DNA of 64,000 nucleotides from Antedon mediterranea (Eukaryota > Echinodermata > Crinoidea > Comatulida > Antedonidae). The DNA lies in NCBI RefSeq assembly GCF_964355755.1, contig NC_092675.1, forward strand, positions 31,210,912 to 31,274,911, in the 5' to 3' direction. Of this stretch, positions 23,416-36,592 are shown in pieces. Under the pieces are notes generated by a model that saw nothing but the letters and a program-made list of their open reading frames with translations, was not told where the DNA came from and did no database searches. Made by a program: the position numbers and the translations under genes. The number at the start of each line of letters is the position of its first letter. Within the stretch, counting starts at the first letter, position 1.

Positions 23416-26400
23416 ATGTTCGGGCTTGGTGCAGTTTTTGTGGTATTTATAACTTTTGCTCAAGGTAGGCCATGATTTACATTTATTATTTAATGAAGCA
23501 TTATATGACAATATTATGATATGATCGATTAAGGATAACATAAACATTGGTATGCCAAGTATCTGCTCAAGCAAATATGGGCGGATCCATACTGGTGGAG
23601 CGCCGCAGATCCTGGATTAGACCAGGGAGTTGTTCACTTCCCGTCAGACTGTAAGGGTTTGGCTCATCCCGGTAGTAGTAATCATTCCTTAAGATCTGTC
23701 TACAATGTCAAACAGCCCATAGGCCTATATTGACATAATGATGCCATATCATGGAGCTATAGCTCCATTGTCATATCATAATGATGCCATATCATGGAGC
23801 TATAGCTCCATTGTCATATCATGCTCCATTGTCATATCACTACCACATTTTTGCAGCACACGTTCTTTTTATCAAACTAGTTTGATAGTGTAGACAGAGA
23901 TTTAGAAACTACATTTTTTCAGATTCTTCGAGGAGGAAGGAGGAGGAATCATGGCATTTGAAATAATTGTATTATCGCCTGCAATGTGCGCACGGAAAAT
24001 ACATTTTATACAGTTTTGTAGACATTGCATTAGTAAATGTTGTACAATACAGAACCTAAAATAAAACTCTAAAAATAAAATAAAATGTAGACTCTTTATT
24101 CATTCTTCGATAAGTAAATTATAATTTTATAATTCTAGCCTTGCCAATTGACAATGAAGTTGGTTTTGATGAGAACACATTCAACTATAATAAGCTGGTA
24201 TTATTTGGAGCAGCAACCATTGCTATTGGTACCACGATTTATGTTGTTTTGAAACGTTTTACTTCCCCTGGCAGTCTTCGTAGGCAATCCATCGTACTTC
24301 CCGTAAGTCGGCCTAAATAACAGTGCCATAAAACTTGATTCCACATGATGTTATGTATTAGTATTTAGAACTTTGCAGCTTATGTTATTTGTAATTTTGT
24401 TGTAAAATGAATGCACCACTGATGTAAAGGTGATTCCTATGAATAAATAAATACTTCAATCTTTATTGTATATCCTAACTCCGTCGTAATCGTTAAATAT
24501 TTCTAAAATAGTTTCTTTGATTTTTCACGGTAAATTTAGGGCGAAGAACGCATTCACATATCATATTTTACTAAAGTCAAAGATGATGGTACCCCAGACC
24601 TAATGCAATACATATATGAAGATACCAAGACAATGTATGCGGCAATGGTGCGTGGAAGCCGCGAAACGGGTAAGTAACGCCGAGTAGTGACGAGCAGATG
24701 CGGCAATGGTGCGTGGAAGCCGCGAAACGGGTAAGTAACGCCGAGTAGTGACGAGCAGATGCGGCAATGGTGCGTGGAAGCCGCGAAACGGGTAAGTAAC
24801 GCCGAGTGACGAGCAGAATATTGTGTCCACAATTCACTCTCTGTTAAATTACCGTATTCTCCGCTACCGTCCGGAAACGAAACTACGGAATACAAATTCT
24901 GTCCAGCAGCGGGTCCATAAACTATTCCTAAAATATGTGTTAAAACTTCAACAGTCCAGACTCTTCCCAGCTCAGTTGTAATTTCTTGTAACAATTTAAT
25001 AAGGCCATACACTCTAGTAAACCAACTCCTTCATGCCCTACTTTTGTATTATGTAAAAATAAATCTTCTCATGGGATATCTAATACTATTGTGACGAGTA
25101 CTATTGTTGAAGTGGAGCATATTTCAAAACATCAACAATTTTATTATATTGTACCAATATAGTGTAACTGTTCGGAGCAGTCAAGGGCTAAGTTTGTAAG
25201 TTACAATAACATAGCGAACAATAAGACAAGGGCTAAGTTTGTAAGTTACAATAACATATAGCGAACAACAAGACAACAGTAAAGTCAAATATTGCACATA
25301 GAAAATAAACACTAAAACCCTCGTTTTATACAAATATAACTTAAATCATTATAAATTTGAAGAAGGAAGTTTAAGCTTGCGGATTATAATTGCAAATACT
25401 ATGAATTTTAAACTTTGAAACAGTTATTTCTTTCAATGGTCTGCTACAAGTAGGTGACGATCACAAGGGATTCTGACATTGTATTGTGGAATCTTTAGTA
25501 AATTGTGTAAATTTGTTTTAAACATCACTCAAGGGCGAGCTCAAGAGTCTGTAAAGAGATTTAGATTTAAATACTCATACAATAACAATGCCTAAACTTA
25601 ATACAATTTGGCGTATGGGGTTCAAAGAAGCAGAAAGGAGACGTTTTATGGTTGGTTTAGTATTGTTTTAGAAATTGAAGAACTACTTATTTCTATTATG
25701 ACTAGATAGAAAGGAGCTTAGTTTCCCTTTTTACTAATTACAATAATAAATCATTTGAATTGGTTTTATTATATATGTTTAATGAACTGTCTAAGGTTAA
25801 GGTGATTGTATTCAACGTTTATAGCCTACAATGTAAAATCATTCAACTACTGAAATGTCGCTTCTATGAAGTTTTGCGTGTTCTGGTTGGACATACACTT
25901 TAACTTATTTAAGTGTTGAGATCCAATCGAAAAATAACCCCAACTTTTTCTCAATGATAGGCCTGGTAGGCCTATATAAATGTAAGGTCGATAAGGTCGT
26001 ACAAAATAACATACATTAAGATTACTAAAAGCAACTTAACACTAAAAATCATTTTACATTTTGCAGAAACTGGTGAATGTCTGGGCTGGCGTCCAGGACC
26101 AGATCAACACTATCAATGGCTATCCTATCAAGAAGTAAGTTTCTACCAAGGCTATCACATTCCTATTTATGAATGATCATTTTATCTAAATATATATCTA
26201 GTATACTATAGTATAATTCATTTTTTACCGCACAATGTCTGTTTAAAGTCTGCTACTTTATTGCTGTTTTATTGTTAAATGCGCCATTCACACTAGAGAC
26301 GCAACACAACGACGTAACGCAACGTAAGGGATTTGACCAATCACAAGCGATGAATTATTTGATATGTTGCTCACTTGCTGTTGCGTCTACGTCCTTGGGT

Positions 26401-29400
26401 TGCGTCCTAGTGCGAAGCAAGCTTTATCGTGTTCCACTGTTGAAAGTAAAGAATTTAAGATGAATTTTACTTTTTGCAAAAAGCCTCGAATTCAATAGTA
26501 ATAGTAAATATCAGATTTGTAAACTTCTGAATATTTGCAGGTTGGCTGGGTTTCGTGCTTCTTTCAGATATTCTTGGTTTCAAATCTTATTATTGTACCA
26601 GAATATACATCGGTATTCTTCCAATTATAAACCCAATTATTTGTGAATACTAATGACTGTAGGTAATGGATCGTGCATGCAGTATTGGCTCAGCTTTGGT
26701 TGAAAAAGGATTTTCTCCTGGACAAAACACTTATATTGGACTTTACTCCAATAACAGACCAGAGGTAAACATTTTTTTCTAATATTATATGACAGATTCT
26801 GCACGATAATGAGTTTTAAGTTTTATGAACACAATTCAATGCCAAAGCAATAGAATGTTTCACTAAATGTTTCATGCAAATAAATAAAAGTGAAGTTAAA
26901 TTAACAAAATTACAAATCATGAATTTCCAAATATAAAATGTAGCAATACAATATAGTTCTAAGTTTAATTTGATTATTCAATTACAAAGTTTGAACATGG
27001 AGGTAAAACATAATCTTAATATTTTTTACCTTCATGGTTTGAACATGGAGGTAAAAAATAATTTTAATATTTTTTAACTCCATGGTTTGAACATGGAGGT
27101 AAAAAATAATTTTAATATTTTTTACCTCCATGGTTTGAACATGGAGGTAAAAAATAATTTTAATATTTTTTACTTCCATGGTTTGAACATGGAGCTATAC
27201 TTGTATAGATGCATGGTTTGAAGTAGTTCTTATTGTTTCTGTTAATCTGTTCAGTAGGAAGTTATTGTGATATTTAAACCCACGAGAACCCCCAAACGGA
27301 AGTTATCGCCTACGTTCCACTACAGTATAATAAAAAAAATTAATGACAATGTCAGACATGTTCAGTTAGAATGTTATTAATTAAATCCTAACGAAATTCT
27401 AACTAGAAGGATATCATGATGAATGTATAAACCAAAATAGCAATCTGACCAAAATGTGTTGGCTGTGATATAAAGTAATATAGGAAACTCAATAGGCAGC
27501 CTATTTGTTTTATTTTAGTGGGTGATTGCTGAGCAGGCATGCTTTAGGTTCAACATGGTAACTGTTCCACTTTACGATACTTTGGGCACCGACGCTTGTG
27601 CTCATATTATTAATGAAGGTAGGTTGTCCTAAAGCTTGGTTCCCACTTGAACAACGCAGCAATTGGGGACCAAGCGCAAAGCAAGTAAAGCTTGTTTCCC
27701 ACTATGATGCAGCACAAGGACGTAAGCCACAACACAAGCAAATTAAATTGACCAATCAAAAGCAATGGATTATTCGAACTGTCGCTTGTGATTGGTCAAT
27801 TGGTTTCCATAGGCGTAAGGGCGTAAACGCAACGAATTTGACCAATCACAAACGATGGATTATCCTAACTGTCGTTTTTTATTGGTGAGATCACTTGCGT
27901 TGCGCTTACACGTCCTTGCACTGCGTCTCTCTTAGAACAATCGCCGACTACCTGATAGTCTTCATCGCTACCAACAACATCGCCACCATATTCTCCATTT
28001 AAGCCCTTTCTAATAAAGTTCTTGTTTTCCATTATCTTTGCATTGAACCCTTATTTTAATTCATGTATTAATTAGCCGAGATCCCTTTGGTGTTTTTGGA
28101 CACTATCGACAAAATACAAAAACTTCTTGAGAAATCGGATGAAATGTCAACGTTGAAAGTGTTTGTATTAATGGTTGGAGAAGTGAGTGAAGAAATAAAA
28201 GGAGCTTGCAGCAGTAAAGGAATAGAAGTGTTGACATTTGAGGAAATGCTCAAACTTGGTCTGGAAAACAAGAAAGAAGAACAGGTAATTTTAATTAATT
28301 AATTTTATTTTAAAATAGCTGCCATAACACAATGAAATAAGCATGTCGATGTGGCAGTCTATAAAAGTAAAACAAGGGGAAGCTAAATTTTCAATGGTAA
28401 TTAATAATTAGTTAATAACAAATAATATAACCATAATATTAAAGTGCTACGCTATGTACTACTCGTAAAATAACGATTGATTTTAATTCCTCAACTTGGT
28501 GTTCTCGTTTACACAGTATCAGTGTGTATTACTTCCTGTAAATTCAAGATATGTCTTTATTTTGTATATTTAAATAGATAAAACAAAGGAAATCAGAATG
28601 TTGATGTACACATTGCAATATCATTTTGATAACATATTTAGAAATATCTCTTGTAATAGACTTACAATATACATTACTAGCTGTATGTTATTTATTTATG
28701 TTCATTTTAAGTTGCCGTCTCCTGAAGATGTCTTTACAGTGTGTTACACAAGTGGTACAACAGGTACGAACAAAATGCTACACGATGTCGCAATTAAAAT
28801 GAACAAATAGAAACTTACCAAAGTTAAAAGATTTTAGTGTAAATTCAACTTGCTGAGTTTGGATAAATTATAACGTTTTTATTGAAGTATCATGCAAATC
28901 TTATATTTAAAAAGCACAGAAGGGCCGCAATTTATTTGAATATTTTGAACATAGTGATACAGAAAATATCGGAAAAGTATTTGCAATATCACTATGTATA
29001 TTTTGTTGTATATTAACACAAACAAAATATACAATTCACCAATAAGGAGATAAATTAAAATTGTATTTAGTAAACAATTTGTTGTTTTAGGTTTGCCAAA
29101 AGGTGTCATTCTTACACATGCTAACATGGTTGCTGATATTGCGTCTGTGTTTAGGCACACTAAGGTAGGCCTAATACTATACCGTATTATTATTATATAA
29201 AATTTGTGATGTTATAATTAGAAAATATTTTGTATTATTTAATATAGGTCTATTTGTATTTAGTTTTTCTATAATCTAACACGAAGACTTAACGTAGGCT
29301 ACATGATTGCCTGTTTCTTTTATACGGCGACAAAAAAAATAATAATATAGACAAAACTCCTATAAGTAAATACAAATGTATGTTTATTTCAGGAATGTTT

Positions 29401-32400
29401 TGACGTGGATTCTAACTACAGGCATATATCATACCTTCCTCTTGCCCATGTATTTGAGAGAGCAATGCAGGTAAGATCTACCAAAGCAATGCTGTAGGCC
29501 TACAATTGCTTTGGTTAACATTTACCACCATGCTAGAAATAACATGTTTGTACTGATATCGACTAATCTACAGAACAATGATTATCTTACAACAATCATT
29601 AACAAAGTATATGCATTGATGATGTTTTTCTGATATCGTTTGTTAGGGCATCGTTTTCATGCATGGAGCTAAAGTTGGATTCTTCCAGGGTGATCCGAAA
29701 CTACTAACTGATGACATCCAGGCATTGAAACCAAATAGTTTCCCAGCAGTGCCCCGTGTACTTAATCGAATTTATGATCGGGTATGTAAGCTCTGTCTAC
29801 ACTATCAAACTTTATGTGACAATAAAATGTGATGTACTCAAATATGGTAGCGATATGCCCAAATATGGTAGCGATGTGACATCATCATGTCCATATATGG
29901 GCACACCACACATCTTTGTTACATAAAGTTTGATAGTGTAGACAGTGATTAAGAGATTTTACAGATAAGGTAATGATATCAGGCTGGCCGCATCTTGGAA
30001 TCATATTAAACTTCAAAATAAATTTCAATATAATTATATTAATATGTGTATGTTTATTTGTAGGTAATAGGCCAAGTTAGTTCTTCAGGATGGCTGAAAA
30101 GAACTTTGTTCAACATGGCACTGAATTCAAAAAGGAAAGCAATGGAAAGGTAATACATGACAAAGGTGATAATAATAATATTTTTCAATTAAAATTTGAA
30201 TTTGTTGAGATAAAACAAACATGTTGCTGTAACTAATACTGATATAATCATCTACAATTTCCATTCCAGAGGAGAAATTCGCTTTGACACAATATGGGAT
30301 AAAATCGTCTTCAAAAAGATTCAGGTAACTATTTCCACATTTTAAACATGTTTTTGAGATTCGATTGCGGCGGCATACACTTGCTTTAACAACGATCATT
30401 TTCTCTACGGTAGACTATGCTTGGAGGTGAACTTCTAATGATGATTACAGGAGCCGCTCCACTGTCTGCTGAGACCATGCTCTTCTTCAGATCGGCAATT
30501 GGATGTTGGGTATGTCACAATAAAAAATACCAATTACACTCTTCCCTGATACTGTGTGAGTGATATGATAAAACCAACTAGAAGGTCGTGCAGGAGTGTG
30601 TAATTTGTGAATGGATAAGAAGAGAGAGGAGAGATAGATTGCAGGTGAATGACGTTAGGAAAATTCAGATATATCATTCACCTGAGATAGATAGTGGACG
30701 ATAGTTTTGTATCTGAATTATACACGCAGGGTGTTTCCGAGAGTGTTTGGCAACGGGGCGGTAGTAAGCGGGTTAGAGGTCTTCACATGAAAACTGATTT
30801 TCATCACCTTACAATGAATGTTGACCGATTATTTTTTATACAGGTATTTGAGGGTTATGGTCAAACGGAGTGTTCGGCTGGATGTACCTTCACATATCCT
30901 GGAGATATGACATGTGGTCACGTTGGTACTGTCTTACCTGGATGTATGATCAAGTTAGTAGATGTGGAAGAAATGGGATATCTTTCCAGTGAAGACAAGG
31001 GAGAGGTATAATTAATATTAGATTGATCGTGTGTTGGTTGTTTAAAAAATATCGTACTGAATTTATGAGTTTTGATCCGGAAAGCGTATGTTCTGTACTT
31101 TCAGATATATGGTTGAACTAATCCATATAAATGCTCAAATTTGTATTGTAAAAACATTTGTATAACTTGTGTTTTGATAGGTTTGTGTAAAAGGACCAAT
31201 TGTTAGTAAAGGTTACCTGAAGAATGAAGCGAAAACTAAAGAAACAATCGACGCAGACGGATGGCTCCATACTGGTGATATTGGAGAATGGTTATCGGTA
31301 AAGTACTTCTAAACACTACCGTATCGCTGATATGACTACGCTTTAGAAGAGAATGTGTCTTTTTTGTTGTCGATCTGATAGATCGAATGTACTAAAATGG
31401 AAACTTACAGCAATGTTTCGCAAACAATCAGTTTGCTTTGTCAAGAGACTGTTTGTTACAGTCTGGTGACGTATTAACCTTACTTTCGATCTATTGTATC
31501 AACAAAAAAAGAAAACTCTATAATAATTTAGTATCCAAATGAAATTATTTAAAGATAGTAAACTTTTTGTTGTCATCAATTTAGACTGGACAGCTGAAGA
31601 TTGTTGATCGTAAGAAACACATCTTCAAGTTATCACAGGGAGAATATGTTGCACCGGAAAAGATTGAGAATGTGTATATCAAGTCGATATACGTAGCTCA
31701 GGCATTCGTCTTTGGGTATAGCCTTAAGGTACAGTTGTCTCGTAAATATGCATATCACGACAAGTATATTAGTTTATCTTCTGCTTATTAGAGGGAAACA
31801 AGAGAAGTCATACTCTTGTAGGCCTATATCATCAAACATTACAGAGTTGTATGTTCACTGTATTATACTGTACTTGTGTCTCTTTTGTTCAGTCATGTGT
31901 TGTAGGGATTGTCATTCCTGATGAAGAAGAGTTGATGAAGTACGCAAAATCTAAATCTTTAGACATAACATTCCAAGAACTATGCAAAAACAAGGTTAGT
32001 AAATTTAGTTTACATTCTCGAAACTCTGAAAAAAGCGGCTGATGATTTTAATTGTCAGTCAGTGTGTTTTCAAACATTTAAAAAACCCAAGAATTTGTTT
32101 TCAATTTTACGATATTTGTATGCCTGGTTATATTCATACAGTTGAGTAAACTTCTCAGATATCGGTAAAATCATCGTTTGTTTTCGTCGCTATCTGACTC
32201 TCAATGTTATAATAAGAAAAACAATGTATTTTACAGGAAATCTGTGAAATGATATTTCAAGATATGAACAATGTGGCGAAAAATGGAGATCTGAAGGGCT
32301 TTGAACAGGTAACACAATCATGTCCAATATCTAATCAAACTGCTTATTAGTATATACACAGATAAAAGCATATTGTATACGTTATTGTCATTGTACCAGC

Positions 32401-32677
32401 CGTTTCTCTGTGCGACTATTGTAAATGCAGACCTGCTTCAAATTCTATTCTAGTTTGAACATTACGTTGTATTTCTAATTAAACAAATTGTTATATTTAT
32501 ATTTCATAGGTGAAGAAGATTCATGTTTCAAGCGAGTTATTCAGCGTTGAAAATAACTTGTTGACGCCAACATTTAAAGCACGTCGAAAGCAAATTGAAA
32601 ATGCCTACAAAACTGAAATAGATGCTATGTATGAGCAGATAGAAGCTGTTTCACCTTCACCATCATGCACTGCTTAG
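23416..32677 (+). CDS. Long-chain-fatty-acid--CoA ligase, ACSL1/5/6 type (copy B)
   Basis: A tandem paralogue of copy A with the same 20-exon plan, 720 codons: 23416-23464, 24139-24302, 24540-24669, 26067-26134, 26663-26764, 27519-27618, 28076-28284, 28712-28763, 29091-29164, 29393-29470, 29647-29781, 30064-30149, 30270-30324, 30414-30509, 30844-31005, 31181-31297, 31585-31728, 31893-31994, 32237-32308, 32510-32677. Exons 3-19 match copy A base for base in length. The start has a good context (CCACCATGT). Exon 1 is again signal-peptide-like ([17 protein letters not shown]), then the anchor [43 protein letters not shown] and the [19 protein letters not shown] motif are intact. The C-terminus differs from copy A ([12 protein letters not shown]). 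Exons 7, 17, 18 and 20 are nearly identical to copy A; others are clearly diverged. AATAAA at 33321 could be its poly(A) signal. Confidence 0.93.
23693..23900. mobile_element. MITE family M1, copy 3 (ACSL-B intron 1) with internal duplication
   Basis: Left end GATCTGTCTACAATGTCAAA, right end TTTGATAGTGTAGACAGAGA. The middle has a tandem duplication built on the palindrome TGGAGCTATAGCTCCA (about 23751-23813), which makes this the longest copy. Confidence 0.75.
24638..24816 (+). repeat. Triplicated 61-bp unit carrying the exon 3 splice donor
   Basis: Three copies start at 24638, 24699 and 24760. Each contains the last 32 bases of exon 3 (TGCGGCAATGGTGCGTGGAA...), the donor GGTAAGTAACG and CGAGTAGTGACGAGCA. 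The third lacks three bases. Only the first donor keeps the frame; reading past it meets TAA within the donor sequence. All three donors are identical, so the spliceosome sees three equal sites. Confidence 0.9.
25185..25275. repeat. Short tandem duplication in ACSL-B intron 3
   Basis: A unit of about 46 bp (AAGGGCTAAGTTTGTAAGTT then ACAATAACATA and GCGAACAA) is present twice with small differences. Confidence 0.7.
26281..26424. mobile_element. MITE family M2, near-complete copy (ACSL-B intron 4)
   Basis: Left arm ACGCAACACAACGACGTAAC; right arm GTTGCGTCTACGTCCTTGGG then TTGCGTCCTAGTGCGAA. The arms are imperfect inverted repeats around TTTGACCAATCACAAGCGATG. There is no coding capacity. Confidence 0.65.
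26990..27195. repeat. Four tandem 48-bp hairpin units (ACSL-B intron 5)
   Basis: Each unit runs CATGGAGGTAAAAAATA, a short AT spacer, TATTTTTTACCTCCATG, so each is itself an inverted repeat with a stem of about 17 bp. Units are separated by GTTTGAA. The first copy has a changed stem (GGTAAAACATAATC). The same bases give an open minus-strand frame with a 16-residue period, which is a by-product. Confidence 0.85.
27632..27935. mobile_element. MITE family M2, compound copy (ACSL-B intron 6)
   Basis: Starts AAGCTTGGTTCCCACTTGAA 14 bp after the exon 6 donor. It contains TTGACCAATCAAAAGCAATGG and GATTGGTCAATTGG in opposite senses, and ends TGCGTTGCGCTTACACGTCC. It looks like two overlapping insertions of the same family. 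Confidence 0.6.
29790..29948. mobile_element. MITE family M1, copy 4, 8 bp inside ACSL-B intron 11
   Basis: The left end GCTCTGTCTACACTATCAAA begins directly after the donor GTATGTAA at 29782-29789. The right end TTTGATAGTGTAGACAGTGA is one step away from perfect. ATATGGTAGCGAT is duplicated inside. The insertion leaves the donor hexamer intact. Confidence 0.85.
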
Positions 32678-33740
32678 AAAACAGTGCTGCATTTTTATTT
32701 AAAACATTCCGAAAGTATATTATACGTACTCAATAACCATATTATTACGGTAATTACTAAATGTTACCCACCGCTTCTATCAAGTTGCAAATGCAACAAC
32801 CTTGAAAACGTACCGGTAGTGTACGTAGTCATAATTTATACGTAATTTATACGTAATATGGGTTACCATATATTATATACTGTTTTATAAAGGGAATTTT
32901 ATTTTTGTTTATAATTAATAATACCGATTATTTTAACTTTTATAACTATTTGCGTCAAGAAGTATTTGCAATATCCCTATTTGCTTATTAGATAACATTG
33001 ACAAAACAGCCCACCATAATATAATGTATCTGTTTGAAAAGTCATTTCATATGTGTTATTTTATACAAAGACTAATAAGCTATTTTTACAATTCTTAATG
33101 TTTTTATAAATTATGAGTGTGTGAACACTAAAACGAAATTTGGGGAAATGAGGTTCTTTAACAATTGTAGGTTTAGTTTATGATTATCTATAGTTTATGA
33201 TATATAATATTCCTTTTACCATATTTAAACATTTTATTAAATAATGTTTTTTATGCCAAATATCTACTGTACGCTTTATTTACTATTTATAATATATTTT
33301 TTCGCCTGCAGTCAAGTCAAAATAAACATTTATTTCTTTCATTTTAAAATTAATTCATTTTAAATTTTGACGAGATTCTGTTTTTGAGAAAAAATATTAT
33401 AATAAATCATAATGTATAAAATGGTGATTAAATTATATAAAATAAAATATAAAAAAGGAAAAAACCCAAGAAGTATAAATCAATTGGACAAAATCCAATA
33501 GGAAAATTTTATTTTAGAAAGCCATATAATATAATAACAATAACACAACGTAACAATAAGCAAACACAAAACAATTTACAAATACATAAATTCAACATGT
33601 TATCTTTGTCTTTATGTGAAAACAAACATTAAAGTAGGCTACTTGGTTGTCGAATAGAGATTTTTAACAGATGTTTATCAACGGAATTCTAAAACAGGAG
33701 ACGAGGAATGAAATCTCGGATAAAAATAATGCCGCACTAA

Positions 33741-33885
33741 GCTCTGTCTATACTATCAAACTTTATGTGACAAAAAAATGTGATGTGCCCAAATATGGTA
33801 GTGATATGCTTAAATATTGTAGTATACGGTGATATGACATCATCATGTTCATGGGCACATGGGCATCACATTTTTGTCACATAAA
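33741..33885. mobile_element. MITE family M1, copy 5, right end truncated
   Basis: Begins GCTCTGTCTATACTATCAAA and keeps CACATTTTTGTCACATAAAG near its right end, but the final GATAGTGTAGACAGAGC is missing. Confidence 0.8.
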
Positions 33886-34479
33886 GGAAGAGGTCGGTGG
33901 TGTGAATCTCTCTGTAATCAATAACTCATCAACAATAATTTATTCAAGACAAGGAACTCTAGAGAACACCATGTCGGCAACCAGATATACGGTATACTAG
34001 AAAAACTTTTTAAATTTTGGTAAATGGTGACTTGGCCTATTAAAAAAATTAAATTGTCTGGGCGTTTGTTTAAATGTAATTGTTTATTTTGTCTTTGTAG
34101 TGAAATCATTATTTGTTCGTTTTCTACGGAAATAAACATTTGTATTAAAACTGCAAAATGGCATATTTAAAGTCTTATTTTTTCATGTTTTTGGAAGACA
34201 ATTAAATCTGTATGTAAACCGGTTTTATCGGAAAATAGGGGATTTAAAAATGTAAAGCGCCACCATCATCATCATTATTTTTGTTTTGACATCAAAATCT
34301 CGAGCGGCGATGACACACCACCGTACCAGTACTACATTCAACACGACGTAGACTAGAGTTGAAATAGTTTATCTTGTTTCTATATGTTTGTGGTCATTGA
34401 ATATAATTATATTGAAGTAACTGGTTTGTAAAGGTAGGTTAGCCTATTTATTTAATTAATGATAACATGATTATTAATA

Positions 34480-34705
34480 ATATAACTAGGGCCTAGCCTA
34501 GGCCTATATAGGCCCTATATAGATAGCTAGGGCTAGGCCTAGGCCTAGCTAGTTAGGTTAGGCCCTCCCTGCCTGGCTTTTTAGCTAAAAAAGGCAAGTA
34601 TAGGGTCTAGCCTAGCCTAGGTACTAGCTAGGCCTGAAGACGACAGTAGCTACGGAATAGCCTAGACCTTTGGGTAGCCTAGATAGGCAGGCTTTCTCTA
34701 GCTAG
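34480..34705. repeat. GGCCTA/CTAGCCTAGG-rich patch
   Basis: Dense runs of TAGGCCTA, AGCCTAGG and CTAGCTAGG in a low-complexity mosaic. Similar words occur near 5460-5560 and 63790-63850. Confidence 0.6.
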
Positions 34706-36466
34706 ATACATGATACTATAGGCGAGGTCTAATAATAATACCATGAAAGTAAAATAAAGTTTATGTTACATACTAATCTATCTAAACCATACTCTTCTCT
34801 AGCTACTTTAATAAAGCATCGTTGTCTAAGCATATAGGCTAGGCCTAGTAGTTATACCATTGTATCATCAATGCCTGGTATAGATGCTTTTTTCGTGACA
34901 CTCTTTTTGAAGAGATGACATACACCCGTGACCAGTGTATATAAGCAGGAGCCGTGACTGCACCGTTAAAAAACAGTGGTGACAAACGCCTACATACAGT
35001 AGGCCTATATGCTTAGTTATAGTTATACAGTACACTGGTGTTTTTTTTCGAAGGATTTTAAGTGTTTTAATGTTTTTAAAAACATTTTACAGTAATTTTT
35101 TTTCTCATACGGTTGGTTACGCTCGGATGGTTACGATTGGTCTGTAGCACGAAAATCGTCTATTTAGGCTAGTTGACTGTGAGTATCACCCACACTCACT
35201 ACTACAGTACATATACCCCTGAGTTCCTTTTAAAGATTTGCTTCGTTATACCTCTTCATTAAAAAAATTGGTGAGCTATGTGATGAGTAATTTAAGGAAA
35301 GATCATAATACTGTATAATGCCAATACCATGGATGTTTGTCTGTCTACACTACAGAGAACATTAATATAGCCTTCTTTTAGACTAACTAACTTGGTGTTT
35401 TTTTTTTTGCAAAGTGAAATTTTAAAATTTAAAATTGTTATTCTTTTTTTATTTGCTCATATTACTTTATTGCATGATATCTTTAATCAGTAGGCATTGC
35501 ACTGCTGGCTGCCGTGGAGGGCCTAATCCAAATTATCTCGGTTTCCAGTTTGAGGACAAATTTAAATATTGTTATACCTTCTGTTTTAATTGTTATACAG
35601 TACTGTATTAACACCATATTGATACCCCTTTAAATGACCTATTGTCAGCCTGTATTATTTTATTAAATTACTATAGAAAATGATGACACGAGATGCTTCT
35701 ATTTGTTCATCGACAGTTGAAATCTAATCAAGTGTATAGAAGATGAATTACCTTCAGTATACCAATGAATTAGTGTGATCATGCACACTCACTCATTAGT
35801 AATATTGTAAAGAATATAAAAAGCTTACACTATTGTACTAGTTATTATATTATTAAAAAGGCAAATTATAAAAACACATGATTTCACTTTTTTCAGTAAA
35901 GCTACAAACAAACGACTTTGTTCAAATTGTTGGTGATTATTTTATGATTGATATATTGTGTAGTCAAACAAATTGTAAATTACACATAAATTGTAACTAA
36001 TTGATTCTGGGTTTTCCCTTAATTGTATTCAAATAGTTTGCCAGTAAATAAGCCTAAGCACTGCATACAATGTATGTCAAGTTTGAGGGTACTGATTGGC
36101 TTTAGATTTACCAACATTGCCCCTCGACCCCCTGCTCTAACTCCAAAAAACAAAACATTCAAGCTAACAGGCTTGGATAGTCTCAAGCCAAAACTTCCAT
36201 GATTCATTCCTCCCATTACGTTGCTTTGCAAATTGTGGTCTAGGGCCTAGGATCAAGGCATAAACAACAGGGGAAAACAGGGAAAAGATTGGTTTAATAA
36301 AGTGAGAGATTTTAGGTACTGTGGTCTGCTTGAGGTTTCATCGGACATTCAATATTTACAATCGTTGAAATGTATTGGCTCATCAATGATCAGTTAAAAC
36401 CCCCAAAATGGTTGAAATAAAAAAATCAAATCAGGGCTGCATTGGGTTTTCTTTAATAAAATACCA

Positions 36467-36592
36467 TAATAAAGTATACTACTACTTACTACTATACTCT
36501 TGTGATTATAATAAAGTATACTACTACTTACTACTATACTCTTGTGATTATAATAAAGTATACTACTACTTACTACTATACTCTTGTGATTA
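36467..36592. repeat. 42-bp tandem repeat, three copies
   Basis: The unit holds AATAAAGTATACTACTACTT, ACTACTATACTC and TTGTGATT, three times with essentially no differences. Both strands stay open through it because 42 is a multiple of three, which creates two spurious short ORFs. Confidence 0.9.

Noticed and set aside
26982-27179. Minus-strand ORF with a 16-residue repeat
   Set aside because: It is produced by the 48-bp hairpin repeat in an intron; 48 is a multiple of three, so the frame stays open by chance.
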